This document shows positions 34,885 through 41,905 of a stretch of DNA of 64,000 nucleotides, piece after piece; the stretch's first letter is position 1; each line of letters begins with the position of its first letter. Under the pieces are notes generated by a model. The model was not told the origin of the DNA and made no database searches. It saw nothing but the letters and a program-made list of their open reading frames with translations. Source of the DNA: Rhodococcus sp. 4CII (GTDB taxonomy: Bacteria > Actinomycetota > Actinomycetes > Mycobacteriales > Mycobacteriaceae). Both the position numbers and the translations under genes were made by a program. The stretch spans positions 6,460,001-6,524,000 of the forward strand of contig NZ_JACCFE010000002.1 of assembly GCF_014256275.1 (NCBI RefSeq), read 5' to 3'.

Positions 34885-36647
34885 GATCGCCAGCCTAGGC
34901 GGTGATCGACGGAATGCGGCGCGGGAGGTCGGGTCTCGTCGCCCTGTGTCGATGAGCTGCCTGCCCGTGCGAGCGCACACCACGCGGACCACGATCCGGC
35001 GCCCCACGCGGGTTCGCACCACCCGGACGAGGCACTGACGATCCGGGTGTCGTCCTGCTCGAGCCAGCGTGCGAGCAGGCCGGCCTCCTCGGGGGACGCG
35101 CCCCGGAGGGGAGTCGCGTCGGGAACCACGGTTTCGGCGGTCAGGACCAGCGCATCGACCACCGGCATCGGATGGATCCCGCGCCGAGCACAGCCCGCGG
35201 ACGCGAGGCGGCCGGAACGGATCACCGCGAACTCCCAGCCGCCGGTCGGGGCCGGGCGCGCCGCCACGAGCTGATCGAGGGCGGTAAGGGCCGCCAGACG
35301 CTGCATTCTCCGCAGTGCGAGGACGACCTCCGCGGTGCGGTCGCGCAGTCGCGCGGCATTCTCGAACAGCTCGGCAGCGGCGAGTTCCTCCACCCGTGCG
35401 CGCATGCCCTGCAATGGCGCGTCGCCGTCACCGCGCAGGAACTGGCGGAAGAGTTCCGGTCCGGGGCGGTACGCATCCTCCGTGTCGCGGGCATGGACGG
35501 ACGCGGGACAGCGTCCCAGCTCGCGGGGTGGGCACTGCGGGCCGTGCTCCCTGCCCTTCGGTATGCGACTCGTACAGGTCCGGAGAATGCAGTACTCGGC
35601 GAGGACGTCGGCGACGTCGACGGCGGTCGAGCGGGACCGGAACGGACCGAGCGAGTCGGCGGTCGGGGTCCGCACCACCGACAATCGGGGGAAGGCCTCG
35701 GCGGTGAGCGTGATCCACCAGCCGCGTTTCGGGTACTTGGACCTCCGGTTGTACGGCGGAGTGTGGGCGGCCAGAAGCCGCAGTTCGCGCACGCCCGCCT
35801 CGAGCGGGTGCGCGCATTCGACGTGGTCGATTCGGGTGGTCAGCGCCACCATCTCCTTCATCCGTCCGCGTGTCTCGGAACCGGTGAAGTAGTTGCGCAC
35901 CCGCCGGCGCAGGTCGGTCGCGGTGCCGACGTAGAGGACCTCGTCGGACGGTCCACGGAACAGATAGACGCCGGGAGCATGCGGAAGGTGGCTGGCCAGC
36001 GTCCGCTTCGCCCGCTGGTGCGAGGAGACGTCGGGGAGGTAGTCGACCAGCTCGGTGAGACTGTGCACGCCTTGATTGCCGACGCGGTCGATGAGGGCGT
36101 GCAGGACGTCGACGGTGGCGCGGGCGTCGTCGAGGGCCCGGTGCGTCGGAGTGGTCCCGACATCGAACAGCCGGGCCAGCGACGACAGCTTGACCGACGG
36201 CGCCTCGTCGCGGGTGAGGACCCGCCGGGCCAGTTTGACGGTGCACAGCACCGTGAACTTGGGCCAGGGAGTGTCGGTGGCCGACGCGGCGGCCTTGAGG
36301 AATCCGGTGTCGAAGGGAGCGTTGTGGGCGACGAGCACGGCTCCGCGCGCGAATTCGAGGAACGCGGGCAGCACCCGCTCGATCCGCGGGGCGTCGATCA
36401 CCATGGCGGTGGTGATGCCCGTGATCTCCACGATGTGCGGCGGGATGGACCGGCCCGGGTCGACGAGCGTGGCCATCTCGCCGATCACCTCGCCGCCGCG
36501 GATCTTGACGGCGCCGATCTCGGTGATGGCGTCCTCGCCCGGCCGGGCGCCGGTGGTCTCGAGGTCGACCACCACGAACGTGGTGTCCCGCAGCGGGGTG
36601 TCGAGCTCGTCGAATCTCAGCTGTTCGGGTACACCGGGGGCACTCAC
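34881..36647 (-). CDS. DEDD exonuclease fused to a UvrC-like GIY-YIG domain (Rv2191 homologue)
   Basis: 588 residues. Residues about 20-180 are a DnaQ/epsilon-type 3'-5' exonuclease: 'VVVDLETTGARPGEDAITEIGAV' (Exo I, D and E), 'LVAHNAPFDTGFLKAA' (Exo II) and 'THRALDDARATVDVLHALI' (Exo III, H and D). Residues about 215-300 are a GIY-YIG nuclease with 'APGVYLFRGPSDEVLYVGTATDLRRRVRNYF'. The C-terminal half has no confident fold but includes a UvrC-like cysteine region. It resembles the DNA polymerase III epsilon/Cho fusions. A DNA repair role is inferred. It has a GTG start and shares a transcript with the RAM protein. Confidence 0.9.
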   Translation of the reverse strand: MSAPGVPEQLRFDELDTPLRDTTFVVVDLETTGARPGEDAITEIGAVKIRGGEVIGEMATLVDPGRSIPPHIVEITGITTAMVIDAPRIERVLPAFLEFARGAVLVAHNAPFDTGFLKAAASATDTPWPKFTVLCTVKLARRVLTRDEAPSVKLSSLARLFDVGTTPTHRALDDARATVDVLHALIDRVGNQGVHSLTELVDYLPDVSSHQRAKRTLASHLPHAPGVYLFRGPSDEVLYVGTATDLRRRVRNYFTGSETRGRMKEMVALTTRIDHVECAHPLEAGVRELRLLAAHTPPYNRRSKYPKRGWWITLTAEAFPRLSVVRTPTADSLGPFRSRSTAVDVADVLAEYCILRTCTSRIPKGREHGPQCPPRELGRCPASVHARDTEDAYRPGPELFRQFLRGDGDAPLQGMRARVEELAAAELFENAARLRDRTAEVVLALRRMQRLAALTALDQLVAARPAPTGGWEFAVIRSGRLASAGCARRGIHPMPVVDALVLTAETVVPDATPLRGASPEEAGLLARWLEQDDTRIVSASSGWCEPAWGAGSWSAWCALARAGSSSTQGDETRPPAPHSVDHRLGWRS

Positions 36648-37120
36648 GGCTCAGAGCGTATGGACGGGCACCGACAGAACCGCCCGGACCGCCCGGACCA
36701 CGATGAGAGACGAGGATCACACCTCGCGTCCCGGGCCTCGATCGGGGGCCGCGCGACGAGTGGCGATGCGGCCCCGGGGAGTGCCGTGCCGGTCGCGCGG
36801 CGACGGCAGGCCGCGGTCGGGACCGCCGCACCGGGCAATCTCGACGGACCCCGGTTGAACAGCGGGAATGCGGAGCGGGTAGGTCGTCGGGCAGTCGTGC
36901 GCCGCCGCGAAATCCCCACTCCCGCTACCGAAAAGAGTTCGGAAACATACCGCCTGTTATCTGGCTGTTATCGAATGCGGGTATCGCGCGCCCGCAAACC
37001 CCGAATCGACCCAAACGGACACTTTCCGCGTGTTCCGGTCGACATCGGGGTATTCCATTTCGTAACCTTCCTGAGACCTAGCGGAGTCTCGCCGCCCCAC
37101 ACCGGGGCAGCATCGCTAGT
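36648..37120. other. Long intergenic region between the nuclease and the first NlpC/P60 gene
   Basis: 473 bases with no supported gene, then a riboswitch. The left 250 bases are featureless GC-rich sequence. A TGTTAT direct repeat with an 11-base period is at 36955-36971, a spacing seen in response-regulator sites. The right end (37053 onward) is duplicated upstream of the second NlpC/P60 gene. Confidence 0.5.
37053..37120 (+). repeat. Leader/promoter repeat, copy 1
   Basis: About 68 bases starting near CCATTTCGTAACCTTCCTGA, including GAGACC...GTCTC which can fold as a hairpin. It matches copy 2 at 38043-38110 at roughly 70-75% of positions by eye. Copy 1 continues into the riboswitch. Confidence 0.6.
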
Positions 37121-37267
37121 CACCGCCTAATCGGCCACTCGCGAGAGCGGTCGTACCGGGAACCCAAGTTTCCACTGGGGTGAATCCCGCCGGGACGTCC
37201 TCACGGACCGGTGGGTAGGGCTGATCTTCCCAGCCCGAACCCGTCAGCTAACTCGGTCGGCGGATGA
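37121..37267 (+). ncRNA. Cyclic di-AMP riboswitch (ydaO/yuaA class) before the first NlpC/P60 gene
   Basis: Consensus blocks of the ydaO class occur in order: CACCGCCTAATCGG at the 5' end (37121), GGGAACCC near 37158, GGGGTGAATCC at 37177-37187, GGTAGGG near 37214-37220, CCCGAACCCGTCAGCTAAC ending at 37252, and a closing GGCGGATG that can pair with the 5' CACCGCC. The GTG start of the hydrolase lies about 25 bases downstream. In actinobacteria this class commonly precedes cell-wall hydrolase genes and usually turns them off when c-di-AMP is high. The match is direct; ligand response is inferred from the class. Confidence 0.92.
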
Positions 37268-37292
37268 CCGGAAGAAACGGAGTACCCCTTTC

Positions 37293-37838
37293 GTGGCGTC
37301 ACAAGTTTCCAGGCGGAATGTGCGACGGGCAGTCGTCGCCGGCGCGCTCGCAGTCGGAGCGCTCACCGCTACCGCGGCCCCCGCGGCCGCAGACCCCGTC
37401 ACCATCCCCGGTGTCGGAACGTTCGAGATCCCCGGTGTCGCAATCCCGCAGATCCCGGGCATCCCGAACCTGCCGACGCCGCCGGCGCCGGCCAGCACCG
37501 CAGGTGAGAAGGCTGTTCAGGCCGCTCAGACCAAGCTCGGCTCGCCGTACGTCTACGGCGCCGCAGGTCCCAACTCGTTCGACTGCTCCGGCCTGGTGCA
37601 GTGGGCGTTCAAGCAGGCCGGACTGAACCTGCCGCGCACCAGCTACGCGCAGGCGGCCGCCGGTACTCCCGTGTCGCAGTCCGATCTCCGTCCCGGCGAC
37701 GTGATCTCCTTCTACGGCGGTTCGCACTCGGGCATCTACGCCGGCAACGGCAACGTGATCCACGCATCGACCGAGGGTCAGCCCGTCAAGTTGGCGCCCA
37801 TCGCCTCGATGCCGTTCGACGGCGCACGCCGCTACTGA
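37293..37838 (+). CDS. Secreted NlpC/P60 peptidoglycan endopeptidase
   Basis: 181 residues. A signal peptide (residues 1-33, 'VVAGALAVGALTATAAPAAA') is followed by a short proline-rich linker and one NlpC/P60 domain from residue 72. The catalytic triad is visible: C98 in 'SFDCSGLVQW', H145 in 'GGSHSGIYAG' and H157 in 'NVIHAST'. The enzyme is expected to cut D-Glu-mDAP bonds in peptidoglycan stems. GTG start with a GGAG about ten bases before. Expression is likely under c-di-AMP control. The next gene is a paralogue with an added coiled coil. Confidence 0.94.
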   Translation: MASQVSRRNVRRAVVAGALAVGALTATAAPAAADPVTIPGVGTFEIPGVAIPQIPGIPNLPTPPAPASTAGEKAVQAAQTKLGSPYVYGAAGPNSFDCSGLVQWAFKQAGLNLPRTSYAQAAAGTPVSQSDLRPGDVISFYGGSHSGIYAGNGNVIHASTEGQPVKLAPIASMPFDGARRY

Positions 37839-37915
37839 TCCACCCGCGAAGCGATCCATCCACCGAGTCGAGGGCGGGGATGCAGGGGTAACTTCGTAGG
37901 ATCCCGTACGACCAC

Positions 37916-37953
37916 CGAGGGTGGGTTCGAATTCCGATTCGAACCCACCCTCG
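37916..37953 (+). terminator. Long hairpin after the first NlpC/P60 gene
   Basis: A perfect 17-base inverted repeat (CGAGGGTGGGTTCGAAT and its complement) with a 4-base loop. It separates the two tandem hydrolase genes and so favours independent transcription. Confidence 0.8.
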
Positions 37954-38042
37954 ATGTCGTTGCGCCCCAGGTAGACACCCGTTGTCGACCATCCGGTGGT
38001 CCTCGCCACGCGAACCGTGACATGGGTGGACACAAACGTATG

Positions 38043-38110
38043 CCATTCCGTAACCTATCCGAGACCTTGCGAAGTCTTGTCGCGCCATCCGGGCGGCATC
38101 GCGGGTCACC
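38043..38110 (+). repeat. Leader/promoter repeat, copy 2 (without riboswitch)
   Basis: Repeats the segment at 37053-37120, sharing CGTAACCT..C.GAGACCT.GCG.AGTCT and the ending GGCA(G/T)CATCGC...GTCACC. The downstream riboswitch blocks (GGGGTGAATCC, CAGCTAAC) are missing here. Confidence 0.6.
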
Positions 38111-38198
38111 ACCACCTCGGCATTCCGCACACTTTCGATTTGAAATACGGACGCCCGGGTCGTCTGGTGGAGATCGACGATCGGAGAACTGCATTTCC

Positions 38199-39251
38199 GT
38201 GGCCTCACACAAGATGAAGCGCTCCCTGGGCAGCGTGCTCACAGCCGGGATGCTGTCGGTGGCACTCGTGTCGCTACCGTCGATTCAGGCGGGTGCAGAC
38301 CCGGTCACTCCCAACCCCACGGACGCACTGACGAAACTTGGCGATCTGTCCCGGCAGTCCGAGCAGACGTCCGAGGCACTACACAATGCGCAGATCGATC
38401 TCGAGGCCAAGCAGGGGGCGCAGCGCGACGCCGACGCGAAGCTCGCCGCGGACCAGGGCGTCCTCGACGCGGCAAACGCGCGTGTCGCCGTGTTCCAGCC
38501 GGTGGTGAACAAACTCGCCACCGCCAATTACCAGGGCGCCCGGACCAATCGCCTGTTCGCCGTGATGGTGAGCGATTCACCGCAGCAACTCCTGGACCAG
38601 ATGTCCGCACTCGACGTCATCTCGAACGACACCCGCAACCAGGTTGCACAGTTCCAGTCGGCCACAGCGGACGCCACCGAGGCGGCCTCGGCGTCGAAGC
38701 AGTCCGCGGATGCCGCGCGGTCCGCGACGGAACAGGCCAAGGCGGTCAGCGACGATCTGCAACGCAAACAGAGCGACCTGCAGGCGCAGATCGCCGACGT
38801 GATCAAGGCGTTCGGAGACCTCAGCGGCGCGGAGCGCGACCAACTGGTGGGAACCCCGTTCCCGCCCGGCTTCGATCCGAACACGATCCTCGCGCATCTC
38901 ACGCCCGGCTCGGGCACCAGTGCGCTGCAGGCGGCCATGACCCGGATCGGCGACCCGTACGTGTGGGGCGCCACCGGTCCCGACGAATTCGACTGCTCCG
39001 GACTCGTCGTGTGGGCGTACAAGCAGATCGGCAAGACGCTGCCGAGGTCGAGTCAGGCGCAGGCCGGCGGCGGTACCCCGGTGTCCCGTGACGACCTCCA
39101 GCCCGGCGACGTCGTCCTCTTCTACAACGACGCATCGCACGTCGGTCTGTACGCCGGAAACGGCAACATACTGCACGCCTCGACCTTCGGCGTTCCGGTG
39201 AGGATCGAATCGATGGCGAAGTTCCCGTTCTACGGCGCGCGCCGCTACTGA
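38199..39251 (+). CDS. Secreted coiled-coil NlpC/P60 endopeptidase (Rv2190c homologue)
   Basis: 350 residues. Signal peptide to about residue 35, then a long helical segment (about 45-215) rich in alanine, aspartate and glutamine, like the coiled-coil regulatory domains of RipA-type hydrolases, and a C-terminal NlpC/P60 domain with 'EFDCSGLVVWAYKQIGKTLPRSSQAQ', 'SHVGLYAGNGNILHAS'. The C-terminal 'FYGARRY' matches the 'FDGARRY' end of its neighbour. The GTG at 38199 is preferred: GGAGAA is upstream and the first residues 'VASHK' parallel the 'VASQV' start of the paralogue. The helical arm may hold the active site closed until a partner binds. Confidence 0.93.
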   Translation: MASHKMKRSLGSVLTAGMLSVALVSLPSIQAGADPVTPNPTDALTKLGDLSRQSEQTSEALHNAQIDLEAKQGAQRDADAKLAADQGVLDAANARVAVFQPVVNKLATANYQGARTNRLFAVMVSDSPQQLLDQMSALDVISNDTRNQVAQFQSATADATEAASASKQSADAARSATEQAKAVSDDLQRKQSDLQAQIADVIKAFGDLSGAERDQLVGTPFPPGFDPNTILAHLTPGSGTSALQAAMTRIGDPYVWGATGPDEFDCSGLVVWAYKQIGKTLPRSSQAQAGGGTPVSRDDLQPGDVVLFYNDASHVGLYAGNGNILHASTFGVPVRIESMAKFPFYGARRY

Positions 39252-39287
39252 CGGCGACCGTCCGAGAGCGGCGCGGCGGGGTGCTCA

Positions 39288-39293
39288 TACACT
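39288..39293 (+). promoter_or_regulatory. -10 element of a probable leaderless transcript for the HExxH protease gene
   Basis: TACACT with seven bases to the GTG at 39301. Confidence 0.4.
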
Positions 39294-39300
39294 CACCGGC

Positions 39301-40683
39301 GTGCCCGCAGCAGACCCGTCTTCCGCAACGGATCCGACCCCACGCCGCCAGGCGCGCCCGTGGGAGCGGGCCGCGCTGGCCGGACTCGGCCTCGCCGTAA
39401 TCGTCGTCCTCGCGCTGACCGGGTTCTCGCACACCGACCGCGGCGCCGCCGGGACCCTGGCCGCCGCACCGGCCGACGCGGCGTCGCGGGGTGCGGCGGT
39501 GCAGGCGCTCCTCGACACCTGGGCGTCGGCGGTACGCACGAACGACGCGGCCGCACTGCCGGGTCTGATGGACAATGCCGCGGCACCGGGCTTCCTGGCG
39601 GCGGAGACGCGGCGCGCCGCAAATGTCGCCGGGGTGGAATTCTCGGACTGGGGTTACGAGTTCGCCGAGGGTTCCGAGACGGAGGGTTCCGAGACGGCGG
39701 TTCCCCCCAGCCTCGTGGACGCGCTCGGCGCCGACGAGGTGTGGGCGCCTGCCGTGCAGCTCCGCTACGCGATCGCGGGCGCGGGCGAGAGTCCCACCCG
39801 CAAACCGGTGGCGCTCGTCGTCGCGCGGCGCGGCGACCGCTGGACACTCGTCAGTGACAACGCCACGGTGGACGGCGAGCGCCGGACCTGGCGCGGACCG
39901 TGGGATTTCGGGCCCGTCGTGTCGCGTCGCGTCGACACCGGCGACGGGAAGACGTCGGTGGTGCTCGGACATCCGGAGAACGCCACGATGGTCGATCGGC
40001 TGGCCGACGAACTCCCGGCCGCCGTCGTCAACGCCACTCAGCTGTGGGGCTCGGGGTGGGCGGGCCGCGCGCTCGTCTGGGTCGCCGGATCCCAGGACGA
40101 GTTCACGGCGCTCGTCGGGCCGAATCACGACGGCCGCGACATCGCCGCCGTCGCGATCTCGGACGCCGTCGATCCGGACGCCGCCACGGTCTCCGGGCAA
40201 CGGATCGTGTTCAGCCCGGCGTCGGCGGAGCGGTTGACCGACGTCACCCGGCGCGCGATCCTGCGGCACGAACTGACTCACGTGGCCGCACGCGCCGAGA
40301 CGGTGGACCGTTCACCGATGTGGGTTCTCGAGGGCTACGCCGAGTACGCGGCATACCGGGGGACGGGCGAGCCGGTTCGGCAGATCGCGCCCGCGCTGAC
40401 CGCGCAGGTGGGGGCCGAGGGCGCACCGACCGAGTTTCCCGACGACACCGACTTCTCCGGATACGGCGCACGCGGATCCGTCGCCTACGAGACGGCCTGG
40501 TCGATCAACGCATTCGTCGCCGAGGAGTACGGCGAATCGAGGCTGACGGAGTTGTACCGGACGCTGGCGGTGGGGGAGGCCGACCCGGAGACCGTGGACG
40601 GGCGCCTGTCCGACGTCCTGGGCGTCGACGCGGGACAGTTCCGGGACCGCTGGACGGACTGGGTGCGCGCCCGGCTGGGGTGA
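39301..40683 (+). CDS. Membrane-anchored HExxH metallopeptidase-like protein (peptidase MA-like)
   Basis: 460 residues. One N-terminal transmembrane helix (about 22-41, 'ALAGLGLAVIVVLALTGF'), an NTF2-like region (about 60-190) and a C-terminal gluzincin-like domain with 'RRAILRHELTHVAA', where HELTH is at 323-327 and a downstream 'WVLEGYAEYAAY' gives the third zinc ligand glutamate near 344. The domain probably faces the outside. It lies between the NlpC/P60 hydrolase and pimB, where mycobacteria have a gene of unknown function (Rv2189c); whether the two are homologues is not certain. Substrate unknown. Confidence 0.82.
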   Translation: MPAADPSSATDPTPRRQARPWERAALAGLGLAVIVVLALTGFSHTDRGAAGTLAAAPADAASRGAAVQALLDTWASAVRTNDAAALPGLMDNAAAPGFLAAETRRAANVAGVEFSDWGYEFAEGSETEGSETAVPPSLVDALGADEVWAPAVQLRYAIAGAGESPTRKPVALVVARRGDRWTLVSDNATVDGERRTWRGPWDFGPVVSRRVDTGDGKTSVVLGHPENATMVDRLADELPAAVVNATQLWGSGWAGRALVWVAGSQDEFTALVGPNHDGRDIAAVAISDAVDPDAATVSGQRIVFSPASAERLTDVTRRAILRHELTHVAARAETVDRSPMWVLEGYAEYAAYRGTGEPVRQIAPALTAQVGAEGAPTEFPDDTDFSGYGARGSVAYETAWSINAFVAEEYGESRLTELYRTLAVGEADPETVDGRLSDVLGVDAGQFRDRWTDWVRARLG

Positions 40684-40714
40684 CCCTGCGTCCGCAACAG
40701 CACGGTGAACCGCC

Positions 40715-40720
40715 TACGGT
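40715..40720 (+). promoter_or_regulatory. -10 element of a probable leaderless pimB transcript
   Basis: TACGGT with six bases to the ATG at 40727. Confidence 0.35.
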
Positions 40721-40726
40721 GATCAC

Positions 40727-41857
40727 ATGCGCCGAACCCTGTTGGTGACGAACGATTTTCCACCGCGACCCGGCGGAATTCAGTCGTACCTGCACACCTT
40801 CGCCAAGCACCTGCCCGCGGACGACCTCGTGGTCTACGCTCCGCGCTGGCGCGGCGATTCGCACATCAAGTTCGATGCGCGGCAACCGTTTCAGGTCGTC
40901 CGGCACCCCACCACGCTGATGGTGCCCACGCCGTTCGTCGCGCGCCGCGCCGCCAAGCTGCTCGCCGAACACGACTGCACCGGCGTCTGGTTCGGCGCAG
41001 CCGCCCCGCTCGCGCTGCTCAGCCCCACACTGCGGCGTGCCGGGGCGGAACGGGTGATCGCGAGCACCCACGGCCACGAGGTCGGCTGGTCGATGCTTCC
41101 CGCTGCCCGTCAGGCCCTCGGTCGGATCGGCGCCCGGACCGACGTCGTCACGTATGTGAGCCGCTACACCCGCGGCCGATTCGCCTCCGCCTTCGGCGCG
41201 GGTGCCGCGCTCGAACACCTGCCGCCCGGAGTCGACACCGACCGGTTCACCCCGGACAGCGGGGCGCGGACGGAACTGCGGGCCCGCTACGGGTTGGGGG
41301 AGCGGCCGACGGTCCTGTGCCTGTCGCGTCTCGTGCCGCGCAAGGGGCAGGACATCCTGATCCGGGCGCTCCCGGGCATTCGTGAACACATCGACGGCGC
41401 AGTGCTGGTGGTCGTCGGGGGCGGACCCTACGAGGACCGCCTGCGGTCGCTCGCGCGGTCGGTGGGGGTCGAGGATCACGTCGTGTTCACGGGAACGGTG
41501 CCGTCGGCCGAATTGGCGGCCCATCACACGATCGCCGACGTGTTCGCGATGCCCTGCCGCACGCGGGGCGCCGGACTCGACGTGGAGGGCCTCGGCATCG
41601 TTTTTCTCGAGGCATCGGCGACGGGTGTCCCCGTCATCGCCGGACAGTCCGGCGGCGCTCCGGAAACGGTGCGGCAGAACGAGACCGGGATGGTCGTGGA
41701 CGGTACCTCGGTGGCGGAGGTGGCGCGGTCGGTGATCTCGGTGCTGTCGGATCGTGATCGCGCGGCCGCGATGGGCGCCGCAGGCAGGGACTGGGTCAAG
41801 GCGGAGTGGCGGTGGGACGTGCTCGCCGCCAAACTCCAGAACCTGCTGGGCCCGTGA
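40727..41857 (+). CDS. pimB: GDP-mannose-dependent phosphatidylinositol monomannoside mannosyltransferase
   Basis: 376 residues, GT4 family, GT-B fold. 'LVTNDFPPRPGGIQSYLHTFAKHLP' starts the acceptor domain, 'LPPGVDTDRFTP' and 'CLSRLVPRKGQDILIRAL' mark the hinge and donor domain, and 'GLDVEGLGIVFLEASATGVPVIAG' holds the nucleotide-sugar E-x7-E motif. By homology to Rv2188c it adds the second mannose to PIM1, a step toward lipomannan and lipoarabinomannan, so it works before MptA encoded at 55.3 kb. The stop codon lies within a large inverted repeat. Confidence 0.93.
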   Translation: MRRTLLVTNDFPPRPGGIQSYLHTFAKHLPADDLVVYAPRWRGDSHIKFDARQPFQVVRHPTTLMVPTPFVARRAAKLLAEHDCTGVWFGAAAPLALLSPTLRRAGAERVIASTHGHEVGWSMLPAARQALGRIGARTDVVTYVSRYTRGRFASAFGAGAALEHLPPGVDTDRFTPDSGARTELRARYGLGERPTVLCLSRLVPRKGQDILIRALPGIREHIDGAVLVVVGGGPYEDRLRSLARSVGVEDHVVFTGTVPSAELAAHHTIADVFAMPCRTRGAGLDVEGLGIVFLEASATGVPVIAGQSGGAPETVRQNETGMVVDGTSVAEVARSVISVLSDRDRAAAMGAAGRDWVKAEWRWDVLAAKLQNLLGP

Positions 41858-41892
41858 GTACTTGTCAACCGCCCGCGGTTGACAAGTACTCA
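41855..41892. terminator. Perfect 18-bp inverted repeat between convergent pimB and fadD
   Basis: TGAGTACTTGTCAACCGC and its exact complement around a 2-base CC loop. The TGA is the pimB stop codon. No T-run, but stability and position fit a bidirectional terminator. Confidence 0.8.
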
Positions 41893-41905
41893 GGAGCCGC
41901 AGGCA

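Noticed and set aside
36644..36919. 91-residue minus-strand frame in the long intergenic region
   Set aside because: No ribosome-binding site, no domain, and strongly arginine-rich; treated as chance.
38110..38198. Possible second c-di-AMP riboswitch before the coiled-coil NlpC/P60 gene
   Set aside because: Only the upstream leader repeats; the GGGGTGAATCC and CAGCTAAC blocks and closing helix are absent.
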